Assembly: GCA_034933245.1 (NCBI GenBank)
Contig: JAYFNX010000011.1
Span: 9,072-73,071 of the forward strand
DNA length: 64,000 nucleotides
DNA from: Pelethousia sp034933245
GTDB lineage: Bacteria > Bacillota > Clostridia > Christensenellales > CAG-138
Reading direction: 5' to 3'
This document shows, piece by piece, positions 53,418 through 62,886 of the stretch (within the stretch, counting starts at the first letter, position 1; each line of letters opens with the position of its first letter). The notes under the pieces were generated by a model, which worked only from the letters and a program-made list of their open reading frames with translations, had not been told where the DNA came from and made no database searches. Both the position numbers and the translations under genes were made by a program.

Positions 53418-55019
53418 TCATTGGGCTGCGGGATTGGTGGGCGGCGGGAGGGTAGCATCACCTGTTCCACGGATGATTTTCTGCGCAACGGCCCGATACC
53501 GGTCAGTATAGATCAAATCTTTTGAAACCAGTTCATCGCCTTGGTAGGTGTTTATGTATACATCCGCAACATAGCCCACCCTGTCTTTCGCTTCAACTTG
53601 TTCATACCCAACGGGCCAGTCGGGATTGTCCGTATACTCCGTTTCGCCGGGGGCCAATTCTTCCACGGTAATGCCTTCCGGCACGTAACGCACGCCCTCT
53701 GGAAGGGGCTGGCCGTATATATAGATGGTCATTTTGTAGTTTACCTGGTCGCAGTCCGCAAAAATATAAAGGGGCGTATCCATCTGGTTGATAAACACCA
53801 GATTTTTACCGCCGGTAGATACCGTGGCATCCAAGCCTCTGTCCGCATAGGCGCTGGGCCAGGAATGCTTGTTGCGCTCGGTAATGTTGATGGGCGCGGC
53901 AAGGGCGGTCTCTGCCGAGGCCTTCACATCGCTGCGCACGGCGCCGGCCTCCAGCAAGGAAATATACAGCGTTGTGGAAACTTGACAAATGCCGCCGCCA
54001 GGCTGCATTTCATACCGGTCGCCATTAACGATGCCGGGAGCCAGCGGCCAGCCGCCCGCTTCCGTGCGAGGCCCGATGAACTCGTTAAAATCCAAGGTCT
54101 CCCCAGGCTGCACCACCGCGCCGTTTAACAAGGTGGTGGCCTTTTGAATGTTGCCTACTCGGTTCTTTTCCCGGCCGCTGCGGCTGGAAAAGTCGGTTTG
54201 GTAGGTGGCGCGCAGCTGGGTATTTGCTTGTATCTGATTTAGCGTGGTCTTAGGCTCGGTAAGCACCAATTCAGGATCAAGCTGGGCTTGATAATTGCCG
54301 GCGCTAAGGCAAGCGAGGATCTCCTTGGCCAAGGTGGTCTCATCCAGTATATAACCGTTTACGCCTTCCGCATAGGTAAAAGAGGGAAGTTTGCTCTCGC
54401 TGGAAGCCCAGAAGGCATAGGGCTCGGCGGAGGGCTCTACGGGCAGCGTATCGATAGTCCGGCCGATGGTTGCAAGACGCGCAACCAAGGCGTCTTCATC
54501 TGCTGTAAAGGTAACGGTAAACTTGCGCCCGTTTTCTTCCAAATCGCGCAGCACTTTTCTGTTTTCAGAACGGGTGCCGCTCCGGCCCACAAGCATGGCC
54601 TCGGCCAGAACGGTATCCAGGTTACTTTTTGCCTTTAAGTCTGCCGCGGTGAAAAGCCAAAGGGAGTTTTCATGCCGTATACCGATGTTGATGATGGCCG
54701 CGGATGCCTCTACATGCGGTAGAAGAGCCTCTCGTGCTTCGGCAATGGTCATACCGGCCACGTTTTTATCATCTATGACAATCCCGTTTAAAAATGTACC
54801 TTTATTCAAATATTTCTGCAATTTTTTATCGCTTGGAAGTGCGCAAACCTGCCCCCAAGCCACAAGTGAGGCTATGAACAGAACGGCCAATAAAATAAGT
54901 GCGTGGCCAGCCAGCCTCATAAGGCGGGGTAACCGGGAACGACGGTGCCTTTTTTGCGGGGGCACCTGCTGTGGACGATGCATTTGGCCGGTGGGACGGT
55001 GGGTTGGGGAAACGGACAT
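53418..55019 (-). CDS. VanW family protein with basic proline-rich N-terminus (copy 3)
   Basis: 533 residues from ATG 55019 (AAGGAGAG upstream, spacing a little long); the frame is open to 55310. The first 35 residues are Pro/Arg/His-rich, followed by one transmembrane helix (GHALILLAVLFIASLVAWG). The rest is the YoaR/VanW pattern: GIVIDDKNVAGMTIAEAREAL, LLNGAVVQPGETLDFNEFIG, PGGGICQVSTTLYISLLEAG and YADRGLDATVSTGG, then a G5-like tail. The basic N-terminus facing the cytosol would allow protein or nucleic-acid contacts. The third copy of this family in the window. Confidence 0.86.
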   Translation of the reverse strand: MSVSPTHRPTGQMHRPQQVPPQKRHRRSRLPRLMRLAGHALILLAVLFIASLVAWGQVCALPSDKKLQKYLNKGTFLNGIVIDDKNVAGMTIAEAREALLPHVEASAAIINIGIRHENSLWLFTAADLKAKSNLDTVLAEAMLVGRSGTRSENRKVLRDLEENGRKFTVTFTADEDALVARLATIGRTIDTLPVEPSAEPYAFWASSESKLPSFTYAEGVNGYILDETTLAKEILACLSAGNYQAQLDPELVLTEPKTTLNQIQANTQLRATYQTDFSSRSGREKNRVGNIQKATTLLNGAVVQPGETLDFNEFIGPRTEAGGWPLAPGIVNGDRYEMQPGGGICQVSTTLYISLLEAGAVRSDVKASAETALAAPINITERNKHSWPSAYADRGLDATVSTGGKNLVFINQMDTPLYIFADCDQVNYKMTIYIYGQPLPEGVRYVPEGITVEELAPGETEYTDNPDWPVGYEQVEAKDRVGYVADVYINTYQGDELVSKDLIYTDRYRAVAQKIIRGTGDATLPPPTNPAAQ

Positions 55020-55252
55020 TAAGGGTGGCACTCTCCTTGTGGTAATATGCGCGCCTACGCGTGCCGTAACCAACATTATATCGTAGTCCGTCTTGCGCTT
55101 CAACCTTAACATAAAGATCCCTGCTGGGAAATACAGGAAGAATTTCGGGGCTACTCTACAAAGAAGCCGGGTTGTGCATAAGGAAATAAAAAGGGAAACA
55201 TAGCCGGGAATATGATATAATATGCAAAAACACGGCGAAAACGGGGTGCAAA

Positions 55253-55765
55253 ATGATTGATACGGAACGGTGCCATCTGCGGAGATTTGAGGAAAAAGAT
55301 CTAGACGCATTTATGGAATACAGAAATAATGCCCTTTGGATGCAATACCAGGGGTTTAAGGGTTTAGGCAAGGAGGCGTATTGCAGCGTGCTGCTGGCAG
55401 CGTTTAATCTGGATAAAGGCGTGCAGATCGCTATTATCCACAAAGCGGAGCAGCGGCTAATCGGCGATTTATATATGAAGCAAGATGGGAACGAACTTTG
55501 GATTGGCTATACGATTCACCCTATGATGGCCGGCCAAGGCTATGCATATGAAGCGGTTAACGGGATGCTCGCATGGATTCGGAAGCAAGGCTTTCGAAGG
55601 GTGCGCGCCTTGACCCTTCCCCAAAACCTTGCTTCCATTAAGCTGCTTAAAAAACTGAAATTCGGGTTCGAAGGCACAAACGATGTGGGGGAGGAGCTTT
55701 ATGCCCTGGATTTATCCCGCGCAACTGACGGGGGCGCACAGCCCGAAGCGGGAGCTTCCTTGTAG
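55253..55765 (+). CDS. GNAT family N-acetyltransferase (RimJ/L-like)
   Basis: 170 residues with the RimJ/RimL look: MIDTERCHLRRFEEKDLDAF at the start and the acetyl-CoA loop GYTIHPMMAGQGYAYEAVNG, where the usual R/Q-x-x-G-x-A pattern is visible as GQGYAYEA. It could modify a ribosomal protein N-terminus or a small molecule. Single gene ended by a terminator with seven T's. The rest of the gap, 55766-56099, contains only that terminator and the RNase J promoter. Confidence 0.88.
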   Translation: MIDTERCHLRRFEEKDLDAFMEYRNNALWMQYQGFKGLGKEAYCSVLLAAFNLDKGVQIAIIHKAEQRLIGDLYMKQDGNELWIGYTIHPMMAGQGYAYEAVNGMLAWIRKQGFRRVRALTLPQNLASIKLLKKLKFGFEGTNDVGEELYALDLSRATDGGAQPEAGASL

Positions 55766-55926
55766 CCTCCTGGCCGGCCTGGACAACCTGAAATTGCCTC
55801 CAATCATAGCCCGTATACGCCTCGGCATAAGCGCCAAGCCGCGCCGCAGCCAAGAAACGGACCCTCCGGCAGGCCCGATGCGGACCGCCGTGCGGAGGAT
55901 ATGGATAACGGATAAAACACCCCCAA

Positions 55927-55960
55927 CAGCATGCATATTGCCGTGCATGCTGGTTTTTTT
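55927..55960 (+). terminator. Terminator of the GNAT gene
   Basis: CAGCATGCA/TGCATGCTG 9-bp stem with an 8-base loop, followed by TTTTTTT. Confidence 0.85.
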
Positions 55961-55975
55961 ATGTATGGGGCATAC

Positions 55976-56004
55976 TTGTGAACGGGAGAGGCAGATAGTA
56001 TAAT
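55976..56004 (+). promoter_or_regulatory. Promoter of the RNase J gene
   Basis: TTGTGA (55976-55981) and TATAAT (55999-56004) with 17-base spacing, about 95 bases before the start codon. Confidence 0.75.
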
Positions 56005-56099
56005 AAAGAATGAAATAAAATGGCAATACGTATATATGCCGTTGAAAACGGCTACAAGATACTGACTGAAAAGTAGATAAAGAAAGAGAGAGCAATACA

Positions 56100-57752
56100 T
56101 TGGCATCAAAATTGAAAATTATTCCCCTGGGCGGGATTGGAGAAATCGGCAAAAACATGACCGTCATTGAATACGGCAAGGATATGCTGGTGGTGGATTG
56201 CGGGCTTAGCTTCCCGGATGACGATATGCCCGGCATCGACCTTGTGATTCCGGACATGACGTATGTGGAAAAAAACGCCGAAAAGCTGCGGGGAATTCTT
56301 ATTACCCACGGCCATGAGGATCACATCGGCGCCTTGCCGTTTGCCCTGCAAAAGCTGGACGTGCCCGTATACGGCACCAAGCTCACCATTGCCCTTATCG
56401 AACACAAGCTGACGGAGGCCAAGGTCACCGGCACACGGCTCAATTGCGTGAGCCCCGGGGATACCATTCGCCTTGGCTGCTTCGGCGTGGAATTCATCAA
56501 GACCAGCCATTCCATAGCCGGGGCCTGCGCCCTGGCTATCAACACGCCCATCGGCACGGTGATCCACACCGGCGACTTTAAAGTGGACTATACGCCTATT
56601 GACGGGGAACCCATAGATATTCGCCGCTTCGCCTATTATGGCACAAAGGGCGTGCTGGCCCTTTTAAGCGACAGCACCAACGTAGAACAGACGGGGCACA
56701 CCCAGTCCGAACGGGAGATAGGAAAAACCTTTGAATCCTGCTTTGAACGGGCTAAAGGGCGGGTCATCGTTGCGACGTTCGCCTCCAATATTTACCGTAT
56801 CCAGCAGATTGCGGATATGGCCATCGCCTATGGCCGGGTGGTTTGCTTCCAGGGCAGGAGCGTGGAAAATATTTCAGCCATTGCCCGCGACCTCGGGTAT
56901 CTCAACTTGCCGGAGGAAAGCGTGGTGGGAGTGGAAAAGCTCAAAAAGTACAGGGATGACCAGGTTTGCGTAATTACCACGGGGTCCCAGGGAGAGCCTA
57001 TGAGCGGCCTGTTCCGCATGGCCAATTCCTCTCACAGGCTTAACGTGGGCAAGGGCGATATGGTCATTATCTCCGCCTCCAGCATACCGGGGAACGAGCG
57101 GAGCGTGGGACGCATGATCAACCAGCTTTATCAAAACGGCACATCCGTTGTGTATAACCGCATGGCGGACGTCCATGTTTCCGGCCATGCCCGCAAGGAA
57201 GAACTCAAGCTCATGTTCCGTTTGACCAACCCGCAGTATTTCATTCCCGTTCACGGAGAAGTGCGGCATTTACACCAGCATGCGGAACTGGCCAGGGAGA
57301 TGGGCGTACCGGAGGACAACATCTTCGTTACCGAAATGGGCGATGTAGTGGAGCTGAGCCGGAACCGGGGCAGAATCGGCGGCAGCGTACAGGCGGGCAG
57401 CGTGATGGTGGATGGCAGCGGCGTTGGCGATATCGGCAATGTAGTGCTGCGGGATAGAAAGCTTTTAAGCGAGGACGGCCTCTTTACCGTTGTGGTCACC
57501 ATTAACCGACAGACGGGCGCGCTTCTCGCGAGCCCGGAAATCCTCTCCCGGGGATTCGTATATGTGCGCAGCAGCGAGGAACTCATAAACGAAGCCAGGG
57601 AGCTGGTGCGTAAGGACGCGCTTAAGTTTGAAACCAGCCACAAGAGCGAATGGAGCGCCATCAAAAACAACATGCGCAACGAGCTGCGGAACTATCTCTA
57701 TGAACAAACCAAGCGCAGGCCTATGATCCTGCCCATCATTATTGAGATATAA
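56100..57752 (+). CDS. rnj: Ribonuclease J
   Basis: 550-residue metallo-beta-lactamase/beta-CASP ribonuclease with endonuclease and 5'-3' exonuclease activity in Firmicute RNA decay and processing. The metal motif is THGHEDHIGALP; GDFKVDYTPIDGEP (Asp of motif 4), STNVEQTGHTQSE (beta-CASP), SSIPGNERSVGRMI and a late HVSGHARKEELK follow. The start is taken as TTG at 56100 with AAGAGAGAG upstream, giving the usual short N-terminus (LASKLKIIPLGGIGEIGKNM). Followed by ylbF 19 bases later. Confidence 0.96.
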   Translation: MASKLKIIPLGGIGEIGKNMTVIEYGKDMLVVDCGLSFPDDDMPGIDLVIPDMTYVEKNAEKLRGILITHGHEDHIGALPFALQKLDVPVYGTKLTIALIEHKLTEAKVTGTRLNCVSPGDTIRLGCFGVEFIKTSHSIAGACALAINTPIGTVIHTGDFKVDYTPIDGEPIDIRRFAYYGTKGVLALLSDSTNVEQTGHTQSEREIGKTFESCFERAKGRVIVATFASNIYRIQQIADMAIAYGRVVCFQGRSVENISAIARDLGYLNLPEESVVGVEKLKKYRDDQVCVITTGSQGEPMSGLFRMANSSHRLNVGKGDMVIISASSIPGNERSVGRMINQLYQNGTSVVYNRMADVHVSGHARKEELKLMFRLTNPQYFIPVHGEVRHLHQHAELAREMGVPEDNIFVTEMGDVVELSRNRGRIGGSVQAGSVMVDGSGVGDIGNVVLRDRKLLSEDGLFTVVVTINRQTGALLASPEILSRGFVYVRSSEELINEARELVRKDALKFETSHKSEWSAIKNNMRNELRNYLYEQTKRRPMILPIIIEI

Positions 57753-57771
57753 GGCAAAGGAGGGGCGCCCC

Positions 57772-58116
57772 ATGGTATACGATACGGCCAGGCAGTTGGC
57801 CCAAGAAATTGCGGAAAGCCGGGAATATAAGGATTATAAGCAGGCCAAGGAAAAAGCCACGGCCAATGAAACGACGGCCGGGCTCTTGAAGCAATACCAC
57901 CAGCTTCAGCTTAGGGCCCAAGCCGTCCAGCTTGGAGGGGAAAAGGACGATGCCCTTTTGCAGCAGCTTCAAAAGCTGGGAGAGGTGCTTCTTTTAAATC
58001 AGGAGGCATCCGCCTTCCTGCTGCAGGAATTCCGCCTAAATCAGATGGTGGGGGATGTATATAAAATTTTGGCCCAAGCCATTGAAGTGGATTTGGGCAT
58101 CCTGGAGGAAGCCTAG
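57772..58116 (+). CDS. ylbF: YlbF/YmcA family regulator-like protein
   Basis: 114-residue helical protein of the YlbF (DUF964) family, with VYDTARQLAQEIAESREYKDY at the start. In Bacillus its relatives form the Y-complex that affects RNase Y-dependent RNA processing and sporulation. The ATG at 57772 has AAAGGAGGGG upstream. Lying directly after an RNase J gene fits an RNA-decay role. A 43-base gap separates it from mltG. Confidence 0.85.
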   Translation: MVYDTARQLAQEIAESREYKDYKQAKEKATANETTAGLLKQYHQLQLRAQAVQLGGEKDDALLQQLQKLGEVLLLNQEASAFLLQEFRLNQMVGDVYKILAQAIEVDLGILEEA

Positions 58117-58158
58117 CGGCTTTGCCGCAGGCGGCCTCTTTCGAGGGGGTGTAAGAAG

Positions 58159-59367
58159 ATGGAAGAAAAGTGGTCCGCGGATGCCATGGATGATGAAGCG
58201 CGCCTGGAGGGCCGCCGAAAGCGCGTGAAACGGCGCAAGGCATGGAAGGGCTTACGTCCGTTTATCATCGGCGCGCTAAGTGTGGGAATCTGTGTGGCGG
58301 TGCTTTGGGGTGGCTTGCGTGTGCTTTTACGAGAATACGTGTACCCGGTGAATGAAGAGGACGCCACCCCCATTACCGTAATCATAGAAAAAGGGAGCGG
58401 TGCTTCCACCATTGCCAAGGTGCTTTATGAAGCCTGCGGCGAAGGGGAGCAAGGATTGATTCGTTCCAAGGCCGCGTTTAAAATTTACGTGGACTTTACT
58501 GGCAAGGCCAGCACGCTCCAGGCAGGCACCTATATACTGAGTAAAAATATGGACATTGCGCAGATTGTGGATGTTATTTGCATGGGAAACCCGCCCCGGC
58601 AGACGGCGAAGTTTACCATTCCGGAAGGTATGGAGATAGCGGACATCGCGGAGAAGCTGGTGAAGGAGGGCATTCTTTCGGATACAAGCAAATTTCTGGA
58701 GCTTTGCAAAACCGGGGAGGAATTCAAGGAATACGGTTTTGTGACGGCCATTCTTTCCGGCGGGGATGCGGCGCAGCGGGATTATGTGCTGGAAGGGTAT
58801 CTTTTCCCCGATACCTACCAGATTTATACGGATTCATCGGAAAAGACCATAATCACCAAGATGCTGCTGCGCTTTAACGATGTGTTTACGGATGAATATT
58901 TAGCCAGGGCGCAGGAGCTGGGCATGAGCGTGGACGAAGTGGTAACCCTGGCTTCCATGATAGAGAAAGAAGCCAAAACGGCGGACTTTTCCAAGGTTTC
59001 GGCGGTGTTCCACAACCGTCTTGAAAAGGACATGCGGCTGGAGAGCGACGCGCCCCTGAAATATATCTTTAAAACCAAGGGCGTGTTGGATTTTACCAGC
59101 GAACAGATGCAGTCCGATTCGCCCTATAATACCTATACCCACGGCGGCTTGCCCGTAGGCCCCATCGATAATGCCGGCGAGCAGGCCATCATAGCCGCCC
59201 TTTGGCCGGATGAGGAATACCGTGCGGATGGGTATCTCTATTTCGTCCTTAAATCCCGCACCTCTACGGAACTGGTTTTCTCCAAGGATTACGATGATTT
59301 CCTGAAGAATAAAGAGGCGTATCAGGCCAGCCCCGCCGCCACAAACACCCCGGAGGGGCAGGAATGA
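58159..59367 (+). CDS. mltG: Endolytic murein transglycosylase MltG
   Basis: 402 residues: a charged cytosolic N-terminus, one transmembrane helix (about residues 33-55), then the LysM-like and YceG catalytic domain outside. Motifs include YVLEGYLFPDTYQIY, the catalytic glutamate in LASMIEKEAKTADF, and TYTHGGLPVGPIDNAGE. It cuts nascent glycan strands during wall elongation. ATG 58159 has GGGGGT upstream. It overlaps the next gene by four bases. Confidence 0.95.
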   Translation: MEEKWSADAMDDEARLEGRRKRVKRRKAWKGLRPFIIGALSVGICVAVLWGGLRVLLREYVYPVNEEDATPITVIIEKGSGASTIAKVLYEACGEGEQGLIRSKAAFKIYVDFTGKASTLQAGTYILSKNMDIAQIVDVICMGNPPRQTAKFTIPEGMEIADIAEKLVKEGILSDTSKFLELCKTGEEFKEYGFVTAILSGGDAAQRDYVLEGYLFPDTYQIYTDSSEKTIITKMLLRFNDVFTDEYLARAQELGMSVDEVVTLASMIEKEAKTADFSKVSAVFHNRLEKDMRLESDAPLKYIFKTKGVLDFTSEQMQSDSPYNTYTHGGLPVGPIDNAGEQAIIAALWPDEEYRADGYLYFVLKSRTSTELVFSKDYDDFLKNKEAYQASPAATNTPEGQE

Positions 59368-60650
59368 GCGCTTTGGAGAAGAAGCAAGCGTTCGGGCAGG
59401 GCGGTTTCCGACTGCCCGAACTTCTGGCACCCGCAGGAAATCCGGAGCGCCTGCGCGTCGCTTTACACTATGGGGCTGATGCGGCCTATGTGGGGCTCAA
59501 GGCCATGAGCCTGCGTAACTTTGCGGATAACTTCAGCCAGGAGGAACTGGCCGAAGGCTGCGCTCTGGCCCATAGCCTGGGCAAACGCATATACGTGACC
59601 GTGAACGCCTTTGCCCGGGACGAGGATTTGGAGGTGCTGCCGGGCCTGCTCTCCCAGGCTGCCGAGGCCGGCGCGGACGCCCTCATTGTAAACGATCCGG
59701 GTGTGGTGCGGCTGACCCGGCGCTTACTGCCGGATATGCCGTTGCACCTTAGCACCCAGGCCAATACCCTCAATGCGCAGGCGGCTGCTTTTTGGCAGGA
59801 GCAAGGAATCGGCCGGATTGTGCTGGCGCGGGAGCTCTCCATCGCCCAAATGCGGCATCTGCGGGAGCAGGGCCCGGTCGGCATGGAATATGAGGCTTTC
59901 GTCCACGGAGCCATGTGCGTATCCTACTCCGGCCGCTGCTTGCTCAGCGCCTACATTGCTGGCCGCGACCCTAACCGAGGCGAATGCGCCCAGCCCTGCC
60001 GCTGGTCCTATGAACTGCGAGAGAGGGGACCCGCGGAGGGTGCATATCCCATCGAGCAGGATGCGCTGGGTACCTATGTGCTGAATTCCAAGGATCTTTG
60101 CCTGATCGATCACATTCCCGCCTTGGTAGAGGCTGGCCTGCACTGCCTTAAGATTGAAGGACGTATGAAGTCTATCGCATATGTGGCCACCGTGGTGAAC
60201 GCTTACCGCATGGCTTTGGACGATTACGCCCGGAGCCGGGCCTTGGACATGGAATATATCCTGCCGCCAATCCTTTCGGGAGAGCTTGGCAGGGCCTCCC
60301 ACCGGCCCTATACAACAGGGTTTGCGCTGGGGGGGGCCGCGGCGAATATCCAGGCGACTGCCAGCGCGGATTATGTGACGGACGCGGCCATTGGCGCCGT
60401 GGTCCTGGCCTATGATGCGAGCAAACACATGGCCCATATCGAGCAGCGTAATAAGTTTCTGGATGGGGATGTTCTTTCCATCCTATCGCCTGGCGATTTG
60501 GGGAGGTCCTTTTCCGTGTCGGGCATATGGAATGAGGATTATGAACCCGTAAAAAGCACGCCGCATCCTCGGGAACGGCTTATGATCGGCTGTGCGGAAC
60601 CCCTCCTGCCAGGGGATATCCTGCGCATAATCCCTGAAAAAAAGACATAA
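59364..60650 (+). CDS. U32 family peptidase / RlhA-type protein
   Basis: 428 residues. The N-terminal TIM-barrel segment begins LPELLAPAGNPERLRVALHYG. The Cys cluster includes HGAMCVSYSGRCLLSAYIAG and GECAQPCRW, then KDLCLIDHIPAL and KIEGRMKS, all typical of the family. Members are annotated as collagenase-like peptidases, but several are RNA-modifying (hydroxylation or tRNA C5) proteins with an iron-sulfur cluster; which one applies here is unknown. It overlaps mltG by four bases and precedes sigK by 31 bases. Confidence 0.9.
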   Translation: MSALEKKQAFGQGGFRLPELLAPAGNPERLRVALHYGADAAYVGLKAMSLRNFADNFSQEELAEGCALAHSLGKRIYVTVNAFARDEDLEVLPGLLSQAAEAGADALIVNDPGVVRLTRRLLPDMPLHLSTQANTLNAQAAAFWQEQGIGRIVLARELSIAQMRHLREQGPVGMEYEAFVHGAMCVSYSGRCLLSAYIAGRDPNRGECAQPCRWSYELRERGPAEGAYPIEQDALGTYVLNSKDLCLIDHIPALVEAGLHCLKIEGRMKSIAYVATVVNAYRMALDDYARSRALDMEYILPPILSGELGRASHRPYTTGFALGGAAANIQATASADYVTDAAIGAVVLAYDASKHMAHIEQRNKFLDGDVLSILSPGDLGRSFSVSGIWNEDYEPVKSTPHPRERLMIGCAEPLLPGDILRIIPEKKT

Positions 60651-60681
60651 GCTGATACACCCTGATTTCGGAGGTGTATTC

Positions 60682-61194
60682 ATGCTGGACGCAATCCTGA
60701 ATTTGGCCCGGGAACTGTTTTTCTTTGCGGGATATGTGAGCGGAGGGTGCTCTTTTCCGCCACAACTTTCCCTGGAAGAGGAAAGGTGCTTGATCGAAAG
60801 ACTGTCTAACGGGGACTGTGAGGCCCGCTGCAAGCTCATTGAACACAATCTGCGCCTGGTGGCCCATATCGCCAAGAAGTACAGCGCACCCCGCCGGGAT
60901 GCGGATGATCTGATCTCCATCGGCACCGTAGGGCTTATCAAGGCCGTCTCAACCTTTAAACCGGATAGGGGAAATACTCTGGCTACTTATGCTGCAAGAT
61001 GCATAGAGAAGCCAAACCTAACCCTGTGGCCACAGGATACTTGCGCACGGGAGAGATTCTGCCTCTTTGATGGAGAGAAAAATGGTATCCCCATCCCAAC
61101 GGGCCTGCTTCACAAGCGATTGGAGCAGCGCCCTTTTTATTTGCCAATCCATGCAGGCCAAACCGGGCTCGATTCCTTTGAGCGTATCCGCTAG
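60682..61194 (+). CDS. sigK: Pro-sigma-K N-terminal half, interrupted by an intervening element
   Basis: The frame encodes 170 residues, of which only the first 109 match sigma-K. There is a hydrophobic pro-sequence (LARELFFFAGYVSGGC), as in Bacillus pro-sigma-K, then LIEHNLRLVAHIAKKYSAPR, DADDLISIGTVGLIKAVSTF and TLATYAARCIE. After E109 (61006-61008) the expected NEILM continuation is replaced by an unrelated frame running to a stop at 61194. Region 2.4 onward and regions 3-4 are missing, so this is the 5' half of a gene split by DNA rearrangement. The 3' half should lie beyond the right edge. GGAGGTG precedes the ATG. A convergent serine recombinase gene starts the inserted DNA. Confidence 0.9.
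   Translation: MLDAILNLARELFFFAGYVSGGCSFPPQLSLEEERCLIERLSNGDCEARCKLIEHNLRLVAHIAKKYSAPRRDADDLISIGTVGLIKAVSTFKPDRGNTLATYAARCIEKPNLTLWPQDTCARERFCLFDGEKNGIPIPTGLLHKRLEQRPFYLPIHAGQTGLDSFERIR
60995..61012 (+). mobile_element. Left attachment junction of the sigK intervening element
   Basis: Sigma-K homology ends at codon 109 within AAGATGCATAGAGAA, the site where the skin elements of other spore formers enter sigK. The precise 2-bp crossover of the serine recombinase cannot be fixed without the other end. Confidence 0.7.
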
Positions 61195-62685
61195 GATAGG
61201 GCATTGCTCCCTACTGCCCTCGCCGGCATGCAGAGAGGCTATGAGCTGGTCTCTTTCCGCTTGGGCCGTTTGGATACGCTCGCTGTGGGCGGCCGAGGAA
61301 GATAGCAAGACCGCGTCCAAGGCTTCATCGTTGTTTTTTGAAATAGCCCGGGCAATATTCTGTAAGGCTTGGGTTTCCACCTGGATAGTAGCCTCATAGT
61401 CTGCAATGCGCGCCTGCAAATTCACTTGCAACGGATAAGGTGATTTTTCTATGCATATGTCATTTTGCAGCACCTCATATAAGCCGTTGCTATCGCCCGC
61501 AAGTTGTGCAAGGGCTTTAATAACAGCGGCGTCGCTTTGAGGGCCGGGTGCATTTTGCTGCGCGCAGGCAGCCTGCTTGGACCTTTCCTTTAGCTCGCAG
61601 CAATAATAAAAGGTTTTGGTGCCATCCGCTAACGTGCGGCCTCCCTTGGGCCGCATGAAGCTGCCGCAGTTGCCGCAGCGAAGGAGGCCGGAGAGGAGCG
61701 CATCCGTCGAGCGAGGCGAACGGGGCGCTCTTTCTTTGTTTTTTTGAATAATATCCTGGGCCAAAACCCAACTTTCGCCTGCAATAAGGCCCGGGTGAAC
61801 GCCGATGGAAACGATCCATTCGCCGGGCGCCCGTTTTTTGTTGGGCATATGCTTGGCCTGCCGGGTTTTGCAATAGGCCAGGAGCCCATGGGATCCATCA
61901 AAGGCATCCTGGGGCATATACACTTCATATCCATTTTTCAACAGCCAATCGTACATGGTTTGGTCGGCTGCTGCATATACAGGGTTTTCCAGGACGCCAC
62001 GCAAAGAAAAACGGGTAAAGTTGTTCCCGCCCCGGGTTTTCAGCCCCATTTTCAAGCAATAGGCATCCACCTGGGAAAGGGAGCCCCTCGCGAGAAATTG
62101 GGCATAAAGATCCGACACGATGGCTAATTCTTTATCCACAGGAGCAAGAACACGAAGGGTACGGTTCCGCCCTTTCTCCGTATAAGCAACTTCCTGGGAC
62201 CGGTATCCCAAGGGCGTTATGCCGCCCAGCCATCGCCCGGATTTCGCCAATTGGTACAGGTTATCCCGGACACGCTCTGCCAGCGTTTCCCGCTCCAATT
62301 GGGCAAAAACGGAGGCGATATACATCATAGCCCGGCCCATGGGCGTAGCGGTATCAAACTGCTCACGGATGCTCACAAAAGCGATACCCAGCTTTTGCAA
62401 TTCCCCAATGAAAGAAGAAAAATCCGATACGCTCCGGCTTACCCTATCCAGCCTGTAACAGATCAGACAGTCGTATTCTCCCGTTCTTGCCGCCTGCCGC
62501 AGGGCTTGAAACTGGGGCCGCTCCGTATCCTTTGCGGAAAACCCCTCATCCTCAAAGATGCGGCAGCCATCCGGCGGGGTTCCAAAATGGGAGGCCGCAT
62601 AGGAAAGACATAGCTGAACTTGGTTCTCTACGCTGTCCCCTTTGCCGGTAAAGAGAGACTTGCGGGAATAGATGAGTTTTTTCAT
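61018..62685 (-). CDS. Large serine recombinase, probably the SpoIVCA-like excisionase of the element
   Basis: 555 residues. The N-terminal resolvase domain begins MKKLIYSRKSLFTGKGDSVE, with the catalytic serine at residue 10 (YSRKS) and the conserved arginine in CYRLDRVSRSVSDFSSF. The recombinase domain follows (SGRWLGGITPLGYRSQEV), then a zinc ribbon (LLRCGNCGSFMRPKGG and CCELKERSKQAACAQ), then a coiled coil. ATG 62685 has GAGGAAGC upstream; a further 107 codons are open without family match. Its stop lies about 10 bases from the sigK break and faces sigK, as spoIVCA does beside spoIVCB in Bacillus. It should act on the sigK junctions. Confidence 0.9.
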   Translation of the reverse strand: MKKLIYSRKSLFTGKGDSVENQVQLCLSYAASHFGTPPDGCRIFEDEGFSAKDTERPQFQALRQAARTGEYDCLICYRLDRVSRSVSDFSSFIGELQKLGIAFVSIREQFDTATPMGRAMMYIASVFAQLERETLAERVRDNLYQLAKSGRWLGGITPLGYRSQEVAYTEKGRNRTLRVLAPVDKELAIVSDLYAQFLARGSLSQVDAYCLKMGLKTRGGNNFTRFSLRGVLENPVYAAADQTMYDWLLKNGYEVYMPQDAFDGSHGLLAYCKTRQAKHMPNKKRAPGEWIVSIGVHPGLIAGESWVLAQDIIQKNKERAPRSPRSTDALLSGLLRCGNCGSFMRPKGGRTLADGTKTFYYCCELKERSKQAACAQQNAPGPQSDAAVIKALAQLAGDSNGLYEVLQNDICIEKSPYPLQVNLQARIADYEATIQVETQALQNIARAISKNNDEALDAVLLSSSAAHSERIQTAQAERDQLIASLHAGEGSREQCPILADTLKGIEPGLACMDWQIKRALLQSLVKQARWDGDTIFLSIKEAESLPCASILWPQG

Positions 62686-62886
62686 AACGCTGCTTCCTCT
62701 GCCTGTCCGCCGGTTAGAATAAAGTGCTACGCTATATGTATAGACACGTTGCGTATAAAAGTTGCTTATGAAAAAATTTCCAAAGGTGAGATCCACGAAA
62801 AAAAGGAAGAGAGAAAGCAAGTAAAAGCTAATAGAACAGGCTGCCTGAAACATAGGGTAATAACAGCCATGGGAAAGGAGAAAAAT

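Noticed and set aside
55683..56003. A plus-strand reading frame between the GNAT gene and the RNase J gene.
   Set aside because: It overlaps the end of the GNAT gene, has no ribosome site and runs through a terminator and promoter.
61009..61194. The extra 61 residues after sigma-K codon 109 as a functional C-terminus.
   Set aside because: They come from the strand opposite the recombinase's 3' end and do not resemble a sigma factor.
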